A stretch of DNA of 34,969 bases from Pseudomonadota bacterium (lineage in GTDB: Bacteria > Pseudomonadota > Alphaproteobacteria > Rhizobiales > Xanthobacteraceae), in NCBI GenBank assembly GCA_023388935.1, contig JAEWFG010000352.1:1-34969 (forward strand). The letters are read 5' to 3'. Positions 1-8,866 of the stretch are shown here, piece after piece. A model generated the notes under the pieces. The model saw only the letters and a program-made list of their open reading frames with translations, did no database searches and had not been told where the DNA came from. The position numbers and the translations under genes are program-made. Numbering within the stretch: position 1 is the stretch's first letter; every line of letters starts with the position of its first letter.

Positions 1-123
1 TTCGAATAGGCCTTTCCCTTCATCTGAGCCCCCCAAAGCTGATGGAGCCCAGCGACTCATATTCGCAGCCGTTCGGGAATCCCCCCGGCCATCACAATCG
101 ATTCAACTCAGCCGCCAAATGCT

Positions 124-2052
124 CTAGATCGTCACCTGGGTGCCAACCTCGACCACGCGGCCGCTGGGGATCTGGAAATAGTCGGTGGCGTCGTTGGCGG
201 AGCGGCTGAGCGAAATGAACAGCCGGTCCTGCCAGCGCGGCATGCCGGAATGGGCGGCGGGCTTGAGCGCGCGGCGCGACAGGAAGAACGAGGTCGACAT
301 GATGTCGAACTGCCAGCCGAGCTTGCGGGCGATCGCCAGCGCCTTCGGTACGTTGGGCGATTCCATGAAACCGAACTTCAGCGTCACCTTGGAGAAGGTC
401 GGGCTGATCTGCTCCAGCCTCACGCGCTCGGCCGGATCAATGCGCGGGGTCTGCGCGGTCTCGATGGTGAGAATAACGTTCTTCTCGTGAAGCACTCTGT
501 AGTGCTTCAGACTATGCATCAGCGCGGTCGGCGCGCTCAGGGGATCGCTGGTCAGGAACACGGCGGTACCGGGCACACGCTGCGGCGGCCGCTTCTCCAG
601 CATTGCCACGAGGTCGGCGAGCGGGAATTCGAGCTTGCGCGACTTCTCGAACAGGAGGCGGCTGCCGCGCCGCCACGTGTACATCAGGATGATCATGAGG
701 GAGCCGAGCGCGAGCGGCACCCAGCCGCCCTCAAACACCTTGAGCAGGTTGGCGGCCAGGAAGGTCAGGTCGAGGCAAAGGAACGGCGCCATCAGCGCAG
801 CGGCAGCAACCGGCGACCACCTCCAGGCTTTCCAGATCACGATAAAGCCCATTATTCCGGTGACCACCATGGTGCCGGTGACGGCGATACCGTAGGCGGA
901 GGCCAGCGCACCGGAGGAGCGAAACACCAGCACCATCATGATCACCGCGACCAGCAGCAGCTGGTTGATGCGCGGGATGAAGATCTGGCCGGAATGGGCT
1001 TCCGATGTATGGCGAATTTCAAAGCGCGGCAGCAACCCGAGCTGGATCGCCTGGCGCGTCAACGAATAGGCGCCGGTGATGACGGCCTGGCTGGCGATGA
1101 CGGTGGCCGCGGTGGCGAGCACGACCATGCTGCCGCGCATAAAGCCTTGCGGGAAGAGCTGGAAGAACGGGCTCACGATCGCGCCGGGATCGCTGAGGAC
1201 GAGAGCGCCCTGCCCCAGATAGTTCAGCGCCAGCGACGGTAGCACGATGAACAGCCAGGCGGTCTGGATCGGCCGCTTGCCGAAATGGCCGAGGTCGGCA
1301 TAGAGCGCCTCGGCGCCGGTGACCGCCAGGAACACCGCGCCCAGCGTCACGAAGCCGATGATGCCGTGGTGGAACATGAAGGACACGGCATAGAAGGGGT
1401 TCAGCGCGAACAGCACCTGCGGCTGCTCGATGATCGGGTGGATCGCCGCCACCGCAATGATCGCGAACCAGACGCACATCACGGGACCGAAGAACGCCGC
1501 GACGCGGGCAGTGCCGCGTGACTGCACGGCGAACAGGCAGACCAGGATCACCACCGTCAGCGGAACGATAAAGGGCTCGAACCGCAACGTGACGTCCTTC
1601 ATGCCTTCGATCGCCGAGAGCACCGAGACCGCCGGCGTGATCACGGCATCGCCGTAGAACAAGGCGCCGGAGATGATGCCGAGCGGGACGATGGTCGCCC
1701 CGCCAACGCCGACCGCGCGCTGGGCCAGCGCCATCAGCGCGAGCGTGCCGCCCTCGCCATTGTTGTCGGCGCGTAGCAGGATCACGACGTATTTGAGCGT
1801 CACCACGATGATGAGCGCCCAAAGGATGAGCGACACCACACCGAGAACGGCCGCCGATGTCGGCACTCCCTCCGCGCCCGAAGCCGCCAGCACCGCCTCG
1901 CGAAACGCGTACAGCGGGCTGGTGCCGATATCGCCATAGACGACGCCGATACTGCCGAGCGTCAGCGCGCCGAAGCCAGCGGTGGTATGGGCCTCGCCAT
2001 GCCCGTGGGCCGCCGCCGTTTCCGGGGCGGGAATTGCTACGTCACTCGTCAT
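124..2052 (-). CDS. kup: Kup-family potassium uptake transporter (copy 1)
   Basis: Inner-membrane low-affinity K+ uptake protein of the Kup/HAK/KT family, thought to work as a K+/H+ symporter. The 642-residue product has the usual family length. Its N-terminus carries the family hallmark YGDIGTSPLY at residues 39-48, followed by about twelve hydrophobic segments to roughly residue 470 and a hydrophilic cytoplasmic C-terminal domain that ends in DATDYFQIPSGRVVEVG. The ATG at 2052 lies just ahead of a short variable leader, as in the family; I see no strong Shine-Dalgarno. A second Kup gene lies 140 bases upstream on the same strand, with a nearly identical C-terminal ending, so the two are tandem paralogues. 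Family assignment is secure; ion affinity and physiological role cannot be read from sequence. Confidence 0.96.
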   Translation of the reverse strand: MTSDVAIPAPETAAAHGHGEAHTTAGFGALTLGSIGVVYGDIGTSPLYAFREAVLAASGAEGVPTSAAVLGVVSLILWALIIVVTLKYVVILLRADNNGEGGTLALMALAQRAVGVGGATIVPLGIISGALFYGDAVITPAVSVLSAIEGMKDVTLRFEPFIVPLTVVILVCLFAVQSRGTARVAAFFGPVMCVWFAIIAVAAIHPIIEQPQVLFALNPFYAVSFMFHHGIIGFVTLGAVFLAVTGAEALYADLGHFGKRPIQTAWLFIVLPSLALNYLGQGALVLSDPGAIVSPFFQLFPQGFMRGSMVVLATAATVIASQAVITGAYSLTRQAIQLGLLPRFEIRHTSEAHSGQIFIPRINQLLLVAVIMMVLVFRSSGALASAYGIAVTGTMVVTGIMGFIVIWKAWRWSPVAAAALMAPFLCLDLTFLAANLLKVFEGGWVPLALGSLMIILMYTWRRGSRLLFEKSRKLEFPLADLVAMLEKRPPQRVPGTAVFLTSDPLSAPTALMHSLKHYRVLHEKNVILTIETAQTPRIDPAERVRLEQISPTFSKVTLKFGFMESPNVPKALAIARKLGWQFDIMSTSFFLSRRALKPAAHSGMPRWQDRLFISLSRSANDATDYFQIPSGRVVEVGTQVTI

Positions 2053-2192
2053 GGGAGAGCCCGATGGCCTCTAGAATGCTTCGCTGCACAATGGCGGAAG
2101 AGCGCGCGGCTTATAGTCCTGCGCTGATGGCATAGCCTAGCTCGATTTTGGACCCGCGCCATGCGGAATTTGCATGGGTCCGCCAATTGCGT

Positions 2193-4091
2193 TCAAATAG
2201 TCACCTGGGTTCCGACTTCAACCACCCGCCCGGTGGGAATCTGGAAATAGTCTGTCGCGTCATTGGCGGACCGGCTCAGCGCGATGAAGATGTGATCCTG
2301 CCAGAGCGGCATGCCCGATTGCGCCGAGGCCTTGAGCGACCTTCGCGACACGAAGAACGACGTCGACATGATGTCGAACTGCCAGCCCTGCTTGCGCGCG
2401 ATCGCGAGCGCCTTGGGAACGTTCGGCTGCTCCATGAAGCCGAAGCGCAGGCGGACTTTTGAAAACTTGTCGCTGATCTTCTCCATCCGGAATCGCTCGG
2501 ACAGATCGACCCGCGGCGTATGCGCGGTCTCGATTGTGAGGATCACGTTGTGCTCGTGCAGCACCTTGTTGTGCTTGAGGTTGTGCAATAGCGCCGTCGG
2601 CACGAACGCGGGATCGCTGGTCAGGAACACCGCCGTGCCCTTGACGATGTGCGGCGGCCGCTTCTCCAGGCTCCGGATCAGATCGTCCAGCGGCACCTCG
2701 ATCCGGCGCGTCTTCTGAATCAGGATTTCCGAGCCCCGGCGCCAAGTCCAGATCGTCCCCGCCATGGCAATTCCGAACAACAGCGGCACCCAGGCGCCCT
2801 CGAGCAGCTTGAGCAGATTGGCGCTGAAGAAGCTCATGTCGACGACGACGAAGGGCATCATCACCGCCGCGGCCGTCGCGGCACGCCAGTTCCACAATTT
2901 CCAGATGACGATGAAGCCCATGATGCCGTCGGCGACCATGGTGGTGGAGACCGCGATGCCATAGGCCGAGGCAAGGCCGCTCGGTGTGCGGAACAGCAGG
3001 ACCAACAGCAGCACGCCGATCAGCAGCAGCCGGTTCACGCGCGGCAGATAGATCTGGCCGGCATGGGATTCGGACGTGTAGCGCACCTCGAAGCGCGGAA
3101 GCAGGCCGAGCTGCACCGCCTGATAGATCACCGAATAGGCGCCGGTGATCACCGCCTGGCTCGCGATCACGGTCGCGGCGGTCGCAAGCCCGACCAGCGG
3201 CAGCACCAGATGCTCGGGCACCATGCGATAGAACGAATGTTCGATCGCGCTCGGATCGGACAGGACCAGCGCGCCCTGCCCGAAATAGTTGATCAGCAGC
3301 GAGGGCAGCACGAAAAACATCCAGGCCGACTGGATCGGCTTGCGGCCGAAATGGCCGAGATCGGCGTAAAGCGCTTCGCCGCCGGTCACTGCCAGGAACA
3401 CGGCGCCCAGCGTCACCAGGCCGATCGTGCCGTGCGACAGCAGGAATTGCAGTGCGTAATAGGGATTGATCGCAGCCAGCACCGACGGATCGTTGGCGAT
3501 GTTGACGATGCCCATCAACGCGAGGCAGGTGAACCAGACGATCATCACCGGCCCGAAGGCCGAGGCCACCCGCGCCGTCCCCTTGCTCTGGACCGCGAAT
3601 AGCAGCGCAAGGATGAACACCGTGAGCGGCACGACGTAATGGTCGAACGCGGGCGTTGCGAGCTTGAGGCCCTCGACCGCCGACAGCACGGAAATCGCCG
3701 GCGTGATCATGGAATCGCCGATGAACATGGAGGCGCCGACCACACCCAGCGCGAGCAGGAACCAGCTTCGTCGCTTGTGCGCGCGCTGTCCGAGCGCCAT
3801 CAGCGAGAGCGTGCCGCCCTCCCCGTTGTTGTCGGCGCGCAGCAGCAGCAGCACGTATTTGGCGGTGACGACGATAAAGAGAGCCCACAGGATCAGCGAT
3901 AGCACGCCGAGCACCATGACCCGCGAGACTGGCTCGCCATGGGCCGCGCCCCTGACCGCCTCGTGGAATGCGTAGAGCGGCGAGGTGCCGATGTCGCCAA
4001 AGACGACGCCAATGCTCCCGAGCGTGAGGGACCAAAAGCCGGAAGTGACCGGCCCTTCCTGGGTCTCGGTCGATGTGATGCTCGCCGTCAT
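2193..4091 (-). CDS. kup: Kup-family potassium uptake transporter (copy 2)
   Basis: Second Kup-type K+ transporter, 632 residues from the ATG at 4091. That start gives MTASITSTETQEG and places the hallmark FGDIGTSPLY at residues 31-40. An in-frame extension to 4235 is possible, but its arginine- and cysteine-rich sequence looks like untranslated leader. About twelve membrane segments are followed by a soluble C-terminal domain that closely matches the downstream copy, including the final GRVVEVGTQVTI. The two genes point the same way with 140 bases between them, so they may be co-transcribed or separately promoted. The N-terminal 30 residues and the loops differ most between the copies. Rhizobia often carry several kup genes; division of labour between the copies is inference. 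Confidence 0.96.
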   Translation of the reverse strand: MTASITSTETQEGPVTSGFWSLTLGSIGVVFGDIGTSPLYAFHEAVRGAAHGEPVSRVMVLGVLSLILWALFIVVTAKYVLLLLRADNNGEGGTLSLMALGQRAHKRRSWFLLALGVVGASMFIGDSMITPAISVLSAVEGLKLATPAFDHYVVPLTVFILALLFAVQSKGTARVASAFGPVMIVWFTCLALMGIVNIANDPSVLAAINPYYALQFLLSHGTIGLVTLGAVFLAVTGGEALYADLGHFGRKPIQSAWMFFVLPSLLINYFGQGALVLSDPSAIEHSFYRMVPEHLVLPLVGLATAATVIASQAVITGAYSVIYQAVQLGLLPRFEVRYTSESHAGQIYLPRVNRLLLIGVLLLVLLFRTPSGLASAYGIAVSTTMVADGIMGFIVIWKLWNWRAATAAAVMMPFVVVDMSFFSANLLKLLEGAWVPLLFGIAMAGTIWTWRRGSEILIQKTRRIEVPLDDLIRSLEKRPPHIVKGTAVFLTSDPAFVPTALLHNLKHNKVLHEHNVILTIETAHTPRVDLSERFRMEKISDKFSKVRLRFGFMEQPNVPKALAIARKQGWQFDIMSTSFFVSRRSLKASAQSGMPLWQDHIFIALSRSANDATDYFQIPTGRVVEVGTQVTI

Positions 4092-4191
4092 GAGGGTGGA
4101 GAACGCTTCGTCCCTGGATTTGATCCCGCGCCTTTTGACGCTTCCGGCGCGCCTGTCAATCGGAGCACCATTCGTATCAGGCACCGAGGCA

Positions 4192-4210
4192 GCTGCTGTG
4201 ACGCAGCAGC
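4192..4210 (-). terminator. Possible hairpin downstream of motB, in the kup leader
   Basis: A perfect 7-bp inverted repeat (GCTGCTG / CAGCAGC) with a 5-nt loop lies 54 bases past the motB stop and about 100 bases ahead of the kup start at 4091. No U-tract follows it. It could end motAB transcripts or be part of the kup leader; the assignment is weak. Confidence 0.25.
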
Positions 4211-4264
4211 AACGCCCGCGCCGGCGCGACGACATGCCTCAGGTAAGATGGTAGCGCAAGTACC

Positions 4265-5095
4265 CTACGGCTTCAAATTCGGCGGCAGCGGCGGATCTTC
4301 GCGCATCAGGGTGATGGTCACCCGCCGGTTGGCCGCGAGCGAGGGATCGTCCGGAAACAGCGGCTGGGTATCCGCCTTGCCGGAGACGGCAAAGATGTGC
4401 GACGGCGGCAGGCCCTCGCGTTCGAGGATCTGGCGCACGGCGTTGGCGCGGTCCGCCGACAGATCGAAGGCGCCGTAGTCGCTACGGGTTGGCACGAATC
4501 CGGCCGCGGTGTGGCCGGCGATGGAGACGCGAAGCGGCGTCGCCTTGAGCGGAATCGCGAGCTTCTCGATCAGCCGGCGGGTGCGGTCATAGGGCACCTT
4601 GGATCCGTCGGCGAACATCGAGCGGCCGTCCTGGTCGACGATCTCGAGATTGAGGCCCTGCTTGGTTTCCGCGAACATGATGTGCTTGGATATCTCGGTC
4701 AGCTCCGGCATGTCCTGCAAGGCTTGGCGCAGCGAGGCTGCGGCCAGCGCGAAATTGCGGTCGACCTTGATCTTCGCGCCCGATGTGCGGTCGCGGTCCT
4801 CCTGGTCCGGCGTCGGCGTGTTGGAGGCATCCTCGGGCTGGATGTGGTCGACGTTCTTCAGCCGCGGGCGCGTCGGCAGGCCATCGGACTCGACGATACC
4901 GGCGTAGCGCGCTTCGCTCTGCACGCCGAAGGCGTCGCGCATCGAGCCGGCGACGATCTTCAGCTTGTTGGCGTCCTGTGTCGAGAACGCGACGAGCATC
5001 ACGAAGAAGCTCATCATCAGGCCCATCAGGTCGGCGAAGGTCACGAACCAGCCGTGACCGCCGCCGTGCGCATCGCCGCGTTTCTTCTTGGCCAT
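4265..5095 (-). CDS. motB: Flagellar motor stator protein MotB
   Basis: Peptidoglycan-anchored half of the proton-driven MotA-MotB stator that powers flagellar rotation. It has 276 residues: a short basic N-terminus (MAKKKRGDAHGGGHG), one membrane helix at about residues 17-38 with the family proton-carrying aspartate at D22 in FADLMGLMM, a periplasmic linker, and a C-terminal OmpA-like peptidoglycan-binding domain (about 140-265) containing the LSADRANAVRQIL helix and NRRVTITL. The ATG at 5095 sits 23 bases after the motA stop, so the two are an operon. OmpA-domain proteins of other systems share the fold, but the FADLM helix and the MotA partner support MotB. No chemotaxis or other flagellar gene is nearby. 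Confidence 0.9.
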   Translation of the reverse strand: MAKKKRGDAHGGGHGWFVTFADLMGLMMSFFVMLVAFSTQDANKLKIVAGSMRDAFGVQSEARYAGIVESDGLPTRPRLKNVDHIQPEDASNTPTPDQEDRDRTSGAKIKVDRNFALAAASLRQALQDMPELTEISKHIMFAETKQGLNLEIVDQDGRSMFADGSKVPYDRTRRLIEKLAIPLKATPLRVSIAGHTAAGFVPTRSDYGAFDLSADRANAVRQILEREGLPPSHIFAVSGKADTQPLFPDDPSLAANRRVTITLMREDPPLPPNLKP

Positions 5096-5118
5096 CGGTC
5101 AAAATCCCGGCGGGCGCC

Positions 5119-5892
5119 TTACGCCGGCACCGGCTCGCCCTCGGCGTGACGATGCTTCTCCGGCAGGTAGGCCAGCAGCATCTCACGCACCAGCGTCGGG
5201 CTCTTGGAGTCGCGGATCATCAGGATGCCGTCGATGATCAGGGTGCGGTTGGTTTCCTCGTCGAGCAACTTGCCGTGCAGCTTGTCGGCGATCGGCAGGC
5301 AGAACAGGTTCGCGACGAGCGCGCCGTACAGGGTTGCGAGCAACGCGGTCGCCATGAACGGGCCGAGCTTGGAAGGGTCGGTCATGTTGGCGAACATCTG
5401 CACCATGCCGATCAGCGTGCCGATCATGCCGAAGGCCGGGGCGCAGTCGCCGATGGCGCGGTAGATCTTGCTGCCCTCGTCCAGGTGCATCAGGAAGTTG
5501 TCGCGGTCGCGCTCGAGATTGTCGCGGATGAAGTCGAGGTCGTAGCCGTCGGCGACGTAGCGAATGCCCTTGGCGAGGAAGGCTTCGTCGGTCTCCACCT
5601 TTTCCAGGCCGACCGGGCCCTGCTTGCGGGCGATCTCGGCTATCCGGGCAAGCTCGTCGACGAGGTCGTGCGCCGACAGCCGGCTCATGGTGAAAGCGAA
5701 CTTGGCGCCGAGCGGAAGGCCGTGCAGGAGCGCGCTGAGCGGAAAGCGGATCATCGTGGCGGAGATCGAGCCGCCGAAGATGATGATCATCGCATGTTCC
5801 GAGATGAACATGTGCAGATCGCCGCCCATGAAGATCATCGCCGCGACGACGATGATGCCCGCGGTGAGCCCGACGCCCGTCATGATATCCAT
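5119..5892 (-). CDS. motA: Flagellar motor stator protein MotA
   Basis: Membrane ion-channel subunit of the flagellar stator (MotA/TolQ/ExbB family), 257 residues. Two N-terminal helices (about 5-24 and 30-52) are followed by a large cytoplasmic loop containing the torque-generating region and two C-terminal helices (about 145-170 and 180-205) that include the conserved stretch APAFGMIGTLIGMV. I chose the ATG at 5892 because GGAG lies 6 bases upstream; an in-frame GTG at 5907 would add five residues. It is followed by motB after 23 bases. Four-helix topology and linkage to a MotB with an OmpA domain favour a flagellar stator over an ExbB/TolQ energy transducer. Confidence 0.9.
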   Translation of the reverse strand: MDIMTGVGLTAGIIVVAAMIFMGGDLHMFISEHAMIIIFGGSISATMIRFPLSALLHGLPLGAKFAFTMSRLSAHDLVDELARIAEIARKQGPVGLEKVETDEAFLAKGIRYVADGYDLDFIRDNLERDRDNFLMHLDEGSKIYRAIGDCAPAFGMIGTLIGMVQMFANMTDPSKLGPFMATALLATLYGALVANLFCLPIADKLHGKLLDEETNRTLIIDGILMIRDSKSPTLVREMLLAYLPEKHRHAEGEPVPA

Positions 5893-6283
5893 GGGATACT
5901 CCAACACGTACGCAACAACGGCCGTCCTGGCCGCTGGCGCGGCCCAACCCCGAACCGCGTCGGAAACCCTAGAGCGCCGCCCTTAAAGCCGCGTAAAGGT
6001 TAAGTTGAGCCGGCGCGCCGGACCGGTGCAGCGCGCCGAAACGGCGGCGGTCCTGCCGCCTACCGATTGGATTTTCAATATTTCGGTAACCATGTTCGCT
6101 GCGTGACGGGCGATGAACGCCGCGACGCATAGTTCACGTCGACCTTGGGATGATCGAAGCCCCCGCAAGCGCGATTGCGTTGAACCGTCAGACGTTCCTG
6201 AACAAGCGATTTGCTTTACGTGTCACGACCGCATCCGTGTCGCCGGCTCCTGTGAGCCGGCGACAGCCTCACAGCCGGTAAGC
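5893..6283. other. Non-coding interval between motA and the RraA-family gene
   Basis: 391 bases without a credible gene. It must contain the promoter for motAB and the 3' end of the upstream gene. A 12-bp GC palindrome (CCGGCGCGCCGG, 6010-6021), an AT-rich patch at about 6066-6092 and the strong hairpin at 6238-6265 are the only structures I can see. Confidence 0.6.
6238..6265 (-). terminator. Strong GC-rich hairpin downstream of the RraA-family gene
   Basis: A perfect 12-bp inverted repeat (TGTCGCCGGCTC and its complement) around a 4-nt loop lies 18 bases beyond the RraA-family stop codon. It fits an intrinsic-terminator stem, or an RNA 3'-end stabiliser, for that transcript, but no run of U follows, so termination may need Rho. 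Confidence 0.5.
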
Positions 6284-7003
6284 TCAGTGGATCTCCGCCG
6301 AGCGCTTCAGCGCGGCCTTCAGCTTCTCCAGCGAGAAGTCGGGGCTGCGGGCGATCTCGAGGATCGGCGTCTCGCGGCGGCCGCAGAGTTCGGCGGCTTC
6401 CGGCAGCTTTGCGGCAACGTCGAGCGGGATCACGATGGCGCCGTGCTGGTCGGCATGGATCAGATCGTCCGACTTCACGGTCATACCGGCAACTCGCACC
6501 TCGCCGCCAAAGCTCTCCGCATGCACCCAGGCATGCGACGGGCCGATCGAGCCGGCCAGTGCCTGGAAGCCCGGGGCCCACTGCGGGATGTCGCGGATCG
6601 AGCCGTCGGTAATGACGCCGAGGCAGCCGAGCGCCTTGTGGACATTGCTCTGCACCTCGCCCCAGAACGCACCGTAGCCGACGTCGCGACCGTCGATGTC
6701 CTGGATCACCGAGATGCGCGGACCGTGGCCGGTGCCGACATATTCGTAATATTCGATGCGGCGCTTGGACTGCTCTTCGGCAGGCAGCGAGGATTTCAGC
6801 ACCGAACGGATCGCAACCGTACGGGCATAGCCGACGATCGGCGGCAGGTCGGGGAACGGACAAACGAGCTGCTTGGTGGTGTAGCCGATCAGCCTACGCT
6901 CCGGCGCCACGATCTCCATGGCGTTGCAGATCGTCGGTGTGTCGTAGCGGCCCAGCGCTTCGAGGACGGAAGCGGGCAGCGGCCCGGTCGCGGAATTCGT
7001 CAC
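6284..7003 (-). CDS. RraA-family protein (aldolase / RNase E regulator-like)
   Basis: A 239-residue member of the RraA/HMG-CHA aldolase fold family, older annotations of which read demethylmenaquinone methyltransferase. Members are metal-dependent 4-hydroxy-4-methyl-2-oxoglutarate or oxaloacetate aldolases, or RNase E inhibitors. The signature GVITDGSIRDIPQ (the G-x-x-x-D-G-x-x-R-D pattern that binds metal and substrate) lies near residue 130. I chose the GTG at 7003 because GGGAGAG stands 6 bases upstream; the only in-frame ATG-like extension, to 7054, lacks such a site. It is the last gene of a minus-strand run after pssA, 122 bases downstream, and is followed by a strong hairpin. It is longer than E. 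coli RraA (161 aa), so an enzymatic role is more likely than RNase regulation; the substrate is unknown. Confidence 0.82.
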   Translation of the reverse strand: MTNSATGPLPASVLEALGRYDTPTICNAMEIVAPERRLIGYTTKQLVCPFPDLPPIVGYARTVAIRSVLKSSLPAEEQSKRRIEYYEYVGTGHGPRISVIQDIDGRDVGYGAFWGEVQSNVHKALGCLGVITDGSIRDIPQWAPGFQALAGSIGPSHAWVHAESFGGEVRVAGMTVKSDDLIHADQHGAIVIPLDVAAKLPEAAELCGRRETPILEIARSPDFSLEKLKAALKRSAEIH

Positions 7004-7125
7004 GGCGTTCTCTCCCAGATTGGCGGCCGCTGTTTGGCGCGGTGCCGCCGGCAAAGGGCGATATAGCCGAGATCGGGCTTCAACCCAACTCGGACGCCCT
7101 CATGGCAGATATCCGCGAAAACTGC

Positions 7126-7995
7126 TCAGTGCAGCCGTCCGGGCCGGTCGTCGTCGTGCGGCGGCTCCGACACATTCGCCAGTGTCGGCGCCGACGAGAC
7201 CTCGCCTCCCGACGGCGCAATAGCCTCCATCATGTGCGCCTGATCGCGATAGGATTTGTAGCCGAGCGGCAGGCTCAGCAAATACAGCACAGTGCCAGCC
7301 GAAAGCACGTGCCAGGGATAGGCGATCAGAAGCGCGATGAACACGATGACCGCAACGAACGCCGGCAGCACCAGCTCGGGCGACACACGCATGCGCTTGG
7401 TCTTGCCGGAGAACACCGGCAGGCGCGACACCATCAGGAAGGCGATCAGCAGCGTATAGGCCGCCGTCACCGCCGCGGGCCAGCGGCCGAGATCGAGGAA
7501 CGCGACATAGATCGGCAGTAGCACCGTGATCGCGCCGGCCGGCGCCGGCACGCCGGTGAAGAAATTGGCGGCGAAGGCCGGCTTGTTCGGATCATCCATG
7601 GTGGCGTTGAAGCGCGCCAGCCGCAGGCCGCCGGAGATCGCGAACACCATGGCGGAGATCCAACCGGCATTGCCGAGCTCATGCAACTGCCAGAAATACA
7701 GCATCAGGCCGGGCGCCACGCCGAAATTGACGAAGTCGGCGAGACTGTCGAGCTCCGCGCCGAACTTGGACTGGCCCTTGATCATGCGCGCGATGCGTCC
7801 GTCGATGCCGTCGAGCGCGGCCGCGAACACGATGGCGTAGACGGCGAGCGACATCCGCCCCTCGATCGACAGCCGGATCGCGGTTAGGCCGGCGCAGATC
7901 GCGAGCAGCGTGATGACGTTGGGCACCAGCATCCGCACCGGGATCGGGCGGAACCGCCGGCGGCGGTCGGGATCTTTGTAGTCATAGGGCGTCAT
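7126..7995 (-). CDS. pssA: CDP-diacylglycerol-serine O-phosphatidyltransferase
   Basis: Transfers a phosphatidyl group from CDP-diacylglycerol to L-serine, giving phosphatidylserine, the precursor of phosphatidylethanolamine. This is a membrane enzyme of the type II (Bacillus/rhizobial) class. The 289-residue product contains the CDP-alcohol phosphotransferase motif DGIDGRIAR, then FGAELDSLADFVNFG (the DG-x2-AR-x8-G-x3-D-x3-D pattern), and about seven hydrophobic segments. The ATG at 7995 is preceded by GAGGTGAGG; an in-frame GTG at 8007 is less likely. psd lies 86 bases upstream on the same strand, so the two consecutive steps of phosphatidylethanolamine synthesis are paired. The C-terminal 50 residues are hydrophilic and variable. 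Confidence 0.94.
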   Translation of the reverse strand: MTPYDYKDPDRRRRFRPIPVRMLVPNVITLLAICAGLTAIRLSIEGRMSLAVYAIVFAAALDGIDGRIARMIKGQSKFGAELDSLADFVNFGVAPGLMLYFWQLHELGNAGWISAMVFAISGGLRLARFNATMDDPNKPAFAANFFTGVPAPAGAITVLLPIYVAFLDLGRWPAAVTAAYTLLIAFLMVSRLPVFSGKTKRMRVSPELVLPAFVAVIVFIALLIAYPWHVLSAGTVLYLLSLPLGYKSYRDQAHMMEAIAPSGGEVSSAPTLANVSEPPHDDDRPGRLH

Positions 7996-8081
7996 GGCAG
8001 TCCTCACCTCAAGGCGAGATATAGCAAGCCGCGTCCCCCTCCGCCATTGCGGCGGAAGGCCCCCGTAGACCGACGTATTGG

Positions 8082-8780
8082 TTAACTGGCGCGATAGGCG
8101 CGGCTCGGGTCGTCGGCGGCAAGGTCGGCCAGGATGGTCTCGCCGGCGATCGCAGTCTGGCCTTCCGACACCAGCGCCTTGGTACCGACGGGCAGATAGA
8201 CGTCGAGCCGCGAGCCGAAGCGGATCAGGCCGAACCGCTCGCCGGCGCCGATCGCCTGGCCTTCCCTGACGAAGCAGACGATGCGCTTTGCGACCAGGCC
8301 TGCAATCTGGACCACGCCGATCCGCGCTGTGGGCGTCGAGATGACCAGCGAGTTGCGCTCATTGTCCTCGCTCGCCTTGTCGAGCTCGGCGTTGATGAAC
8401 AGGCCCGGCCGGTAGGCGATGCGGTCCACCCTGCCCGCCATCGGGCTGCGGTTCACGTGGCAGTTGAACACGCTCATGAACACCGAAATGCGCGGCAGCG
8501 GCCGGTCGCCGAGCCCGAGTTCGGCCGGCGGCAGCGCCATGGTGATCATCGAGACCCGGCCGTCGGCCGGCGACACCACGAGCCCCTCGCGCACGGGGGT
8601 TACCCGCACGGGGTCGCGGAAGAACAGCGCGCACCATACGGTCAGGATCGTGCCGATCCAGCCGAGCGGCGACCACAGCCAGAACAGGATGAGGCTGGCC
8701 AGCGCGAAACCGCCGATGAAGGGATAGCCCTCCTTGTGGATCGGCGGGATCTGACGCTGGATCGAATCGAGAATGGACAT
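8082..8780 (-). CDS. psd: Phosphatidylserine decarboxylase proenzyme
   Basis: Decarboxylates phosphatidylserine to phosphatidylethanolamine using a pyruvoyl cofactor made by self-cleavage. At 232 residues it is the short (PSD-A) form common in rhizobia. Residues 20-55 hold hydrophobic membrane-associated helices; the conserved VVSPADGRV lies at 68-76, FMSVFNCHVNRSP at 101-113, and the cleavage site FGS at 188-190, where S190 would become the pyruvoyl group. The ATG at 8780 gives the typical MSILDSIQRQIPPIHKEGYP start; an upstream in-frame extension to 8819 has no family resemblance. It lies between the ABC exporter and pssA, 86 bases from each. Confidence 0.95.
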   Translation of the reverse strand: MSILDSIQRQIPPIHKEGYPFIGGFALASLILFWLWSPLGWIGTILTVWCALFFRDPVRVTPVREGLVVSPADGRVSMITMALPPAELGLGDRPLPRISVFMSVFNCHVNRSPMAGRVDRIAYRPGLFINAELDKASEDNERNSLVISTPTARIGVVQIAGLVAKRIVCFVREGQAIGAGERFGLIRFGSRLDVYLPVGTKALVSEGQTAIAGETILADLAADDPSRAYRAS

Positions 8781-8866
8781 CGCTATCTGCCGCCTGGGAG
8801 TTGATGGCGCGCAGGTCACCCCACGCGGTGGAGTTGTTTAGGCCAGAGTTGGGACCGGAGACAAGG

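Noticed and set aside
2260..4035. Long minus-strand frame of about 590 codons inside the second kup gene
   Set aside because: It is a frame shadow of the GC-rich gene: arginine- and histidine-rich, no family motif, and the Kup frame has clear motifs and membrane helices.
4092..4235. 48-codon N-terminal extension of the second Kup
   Set aside because: Its Arg/Cys-rich sequence is unlike any Kup leader, and it runs through a hairpin; the internal ATG at 4091 gives a normal family N-terminus.
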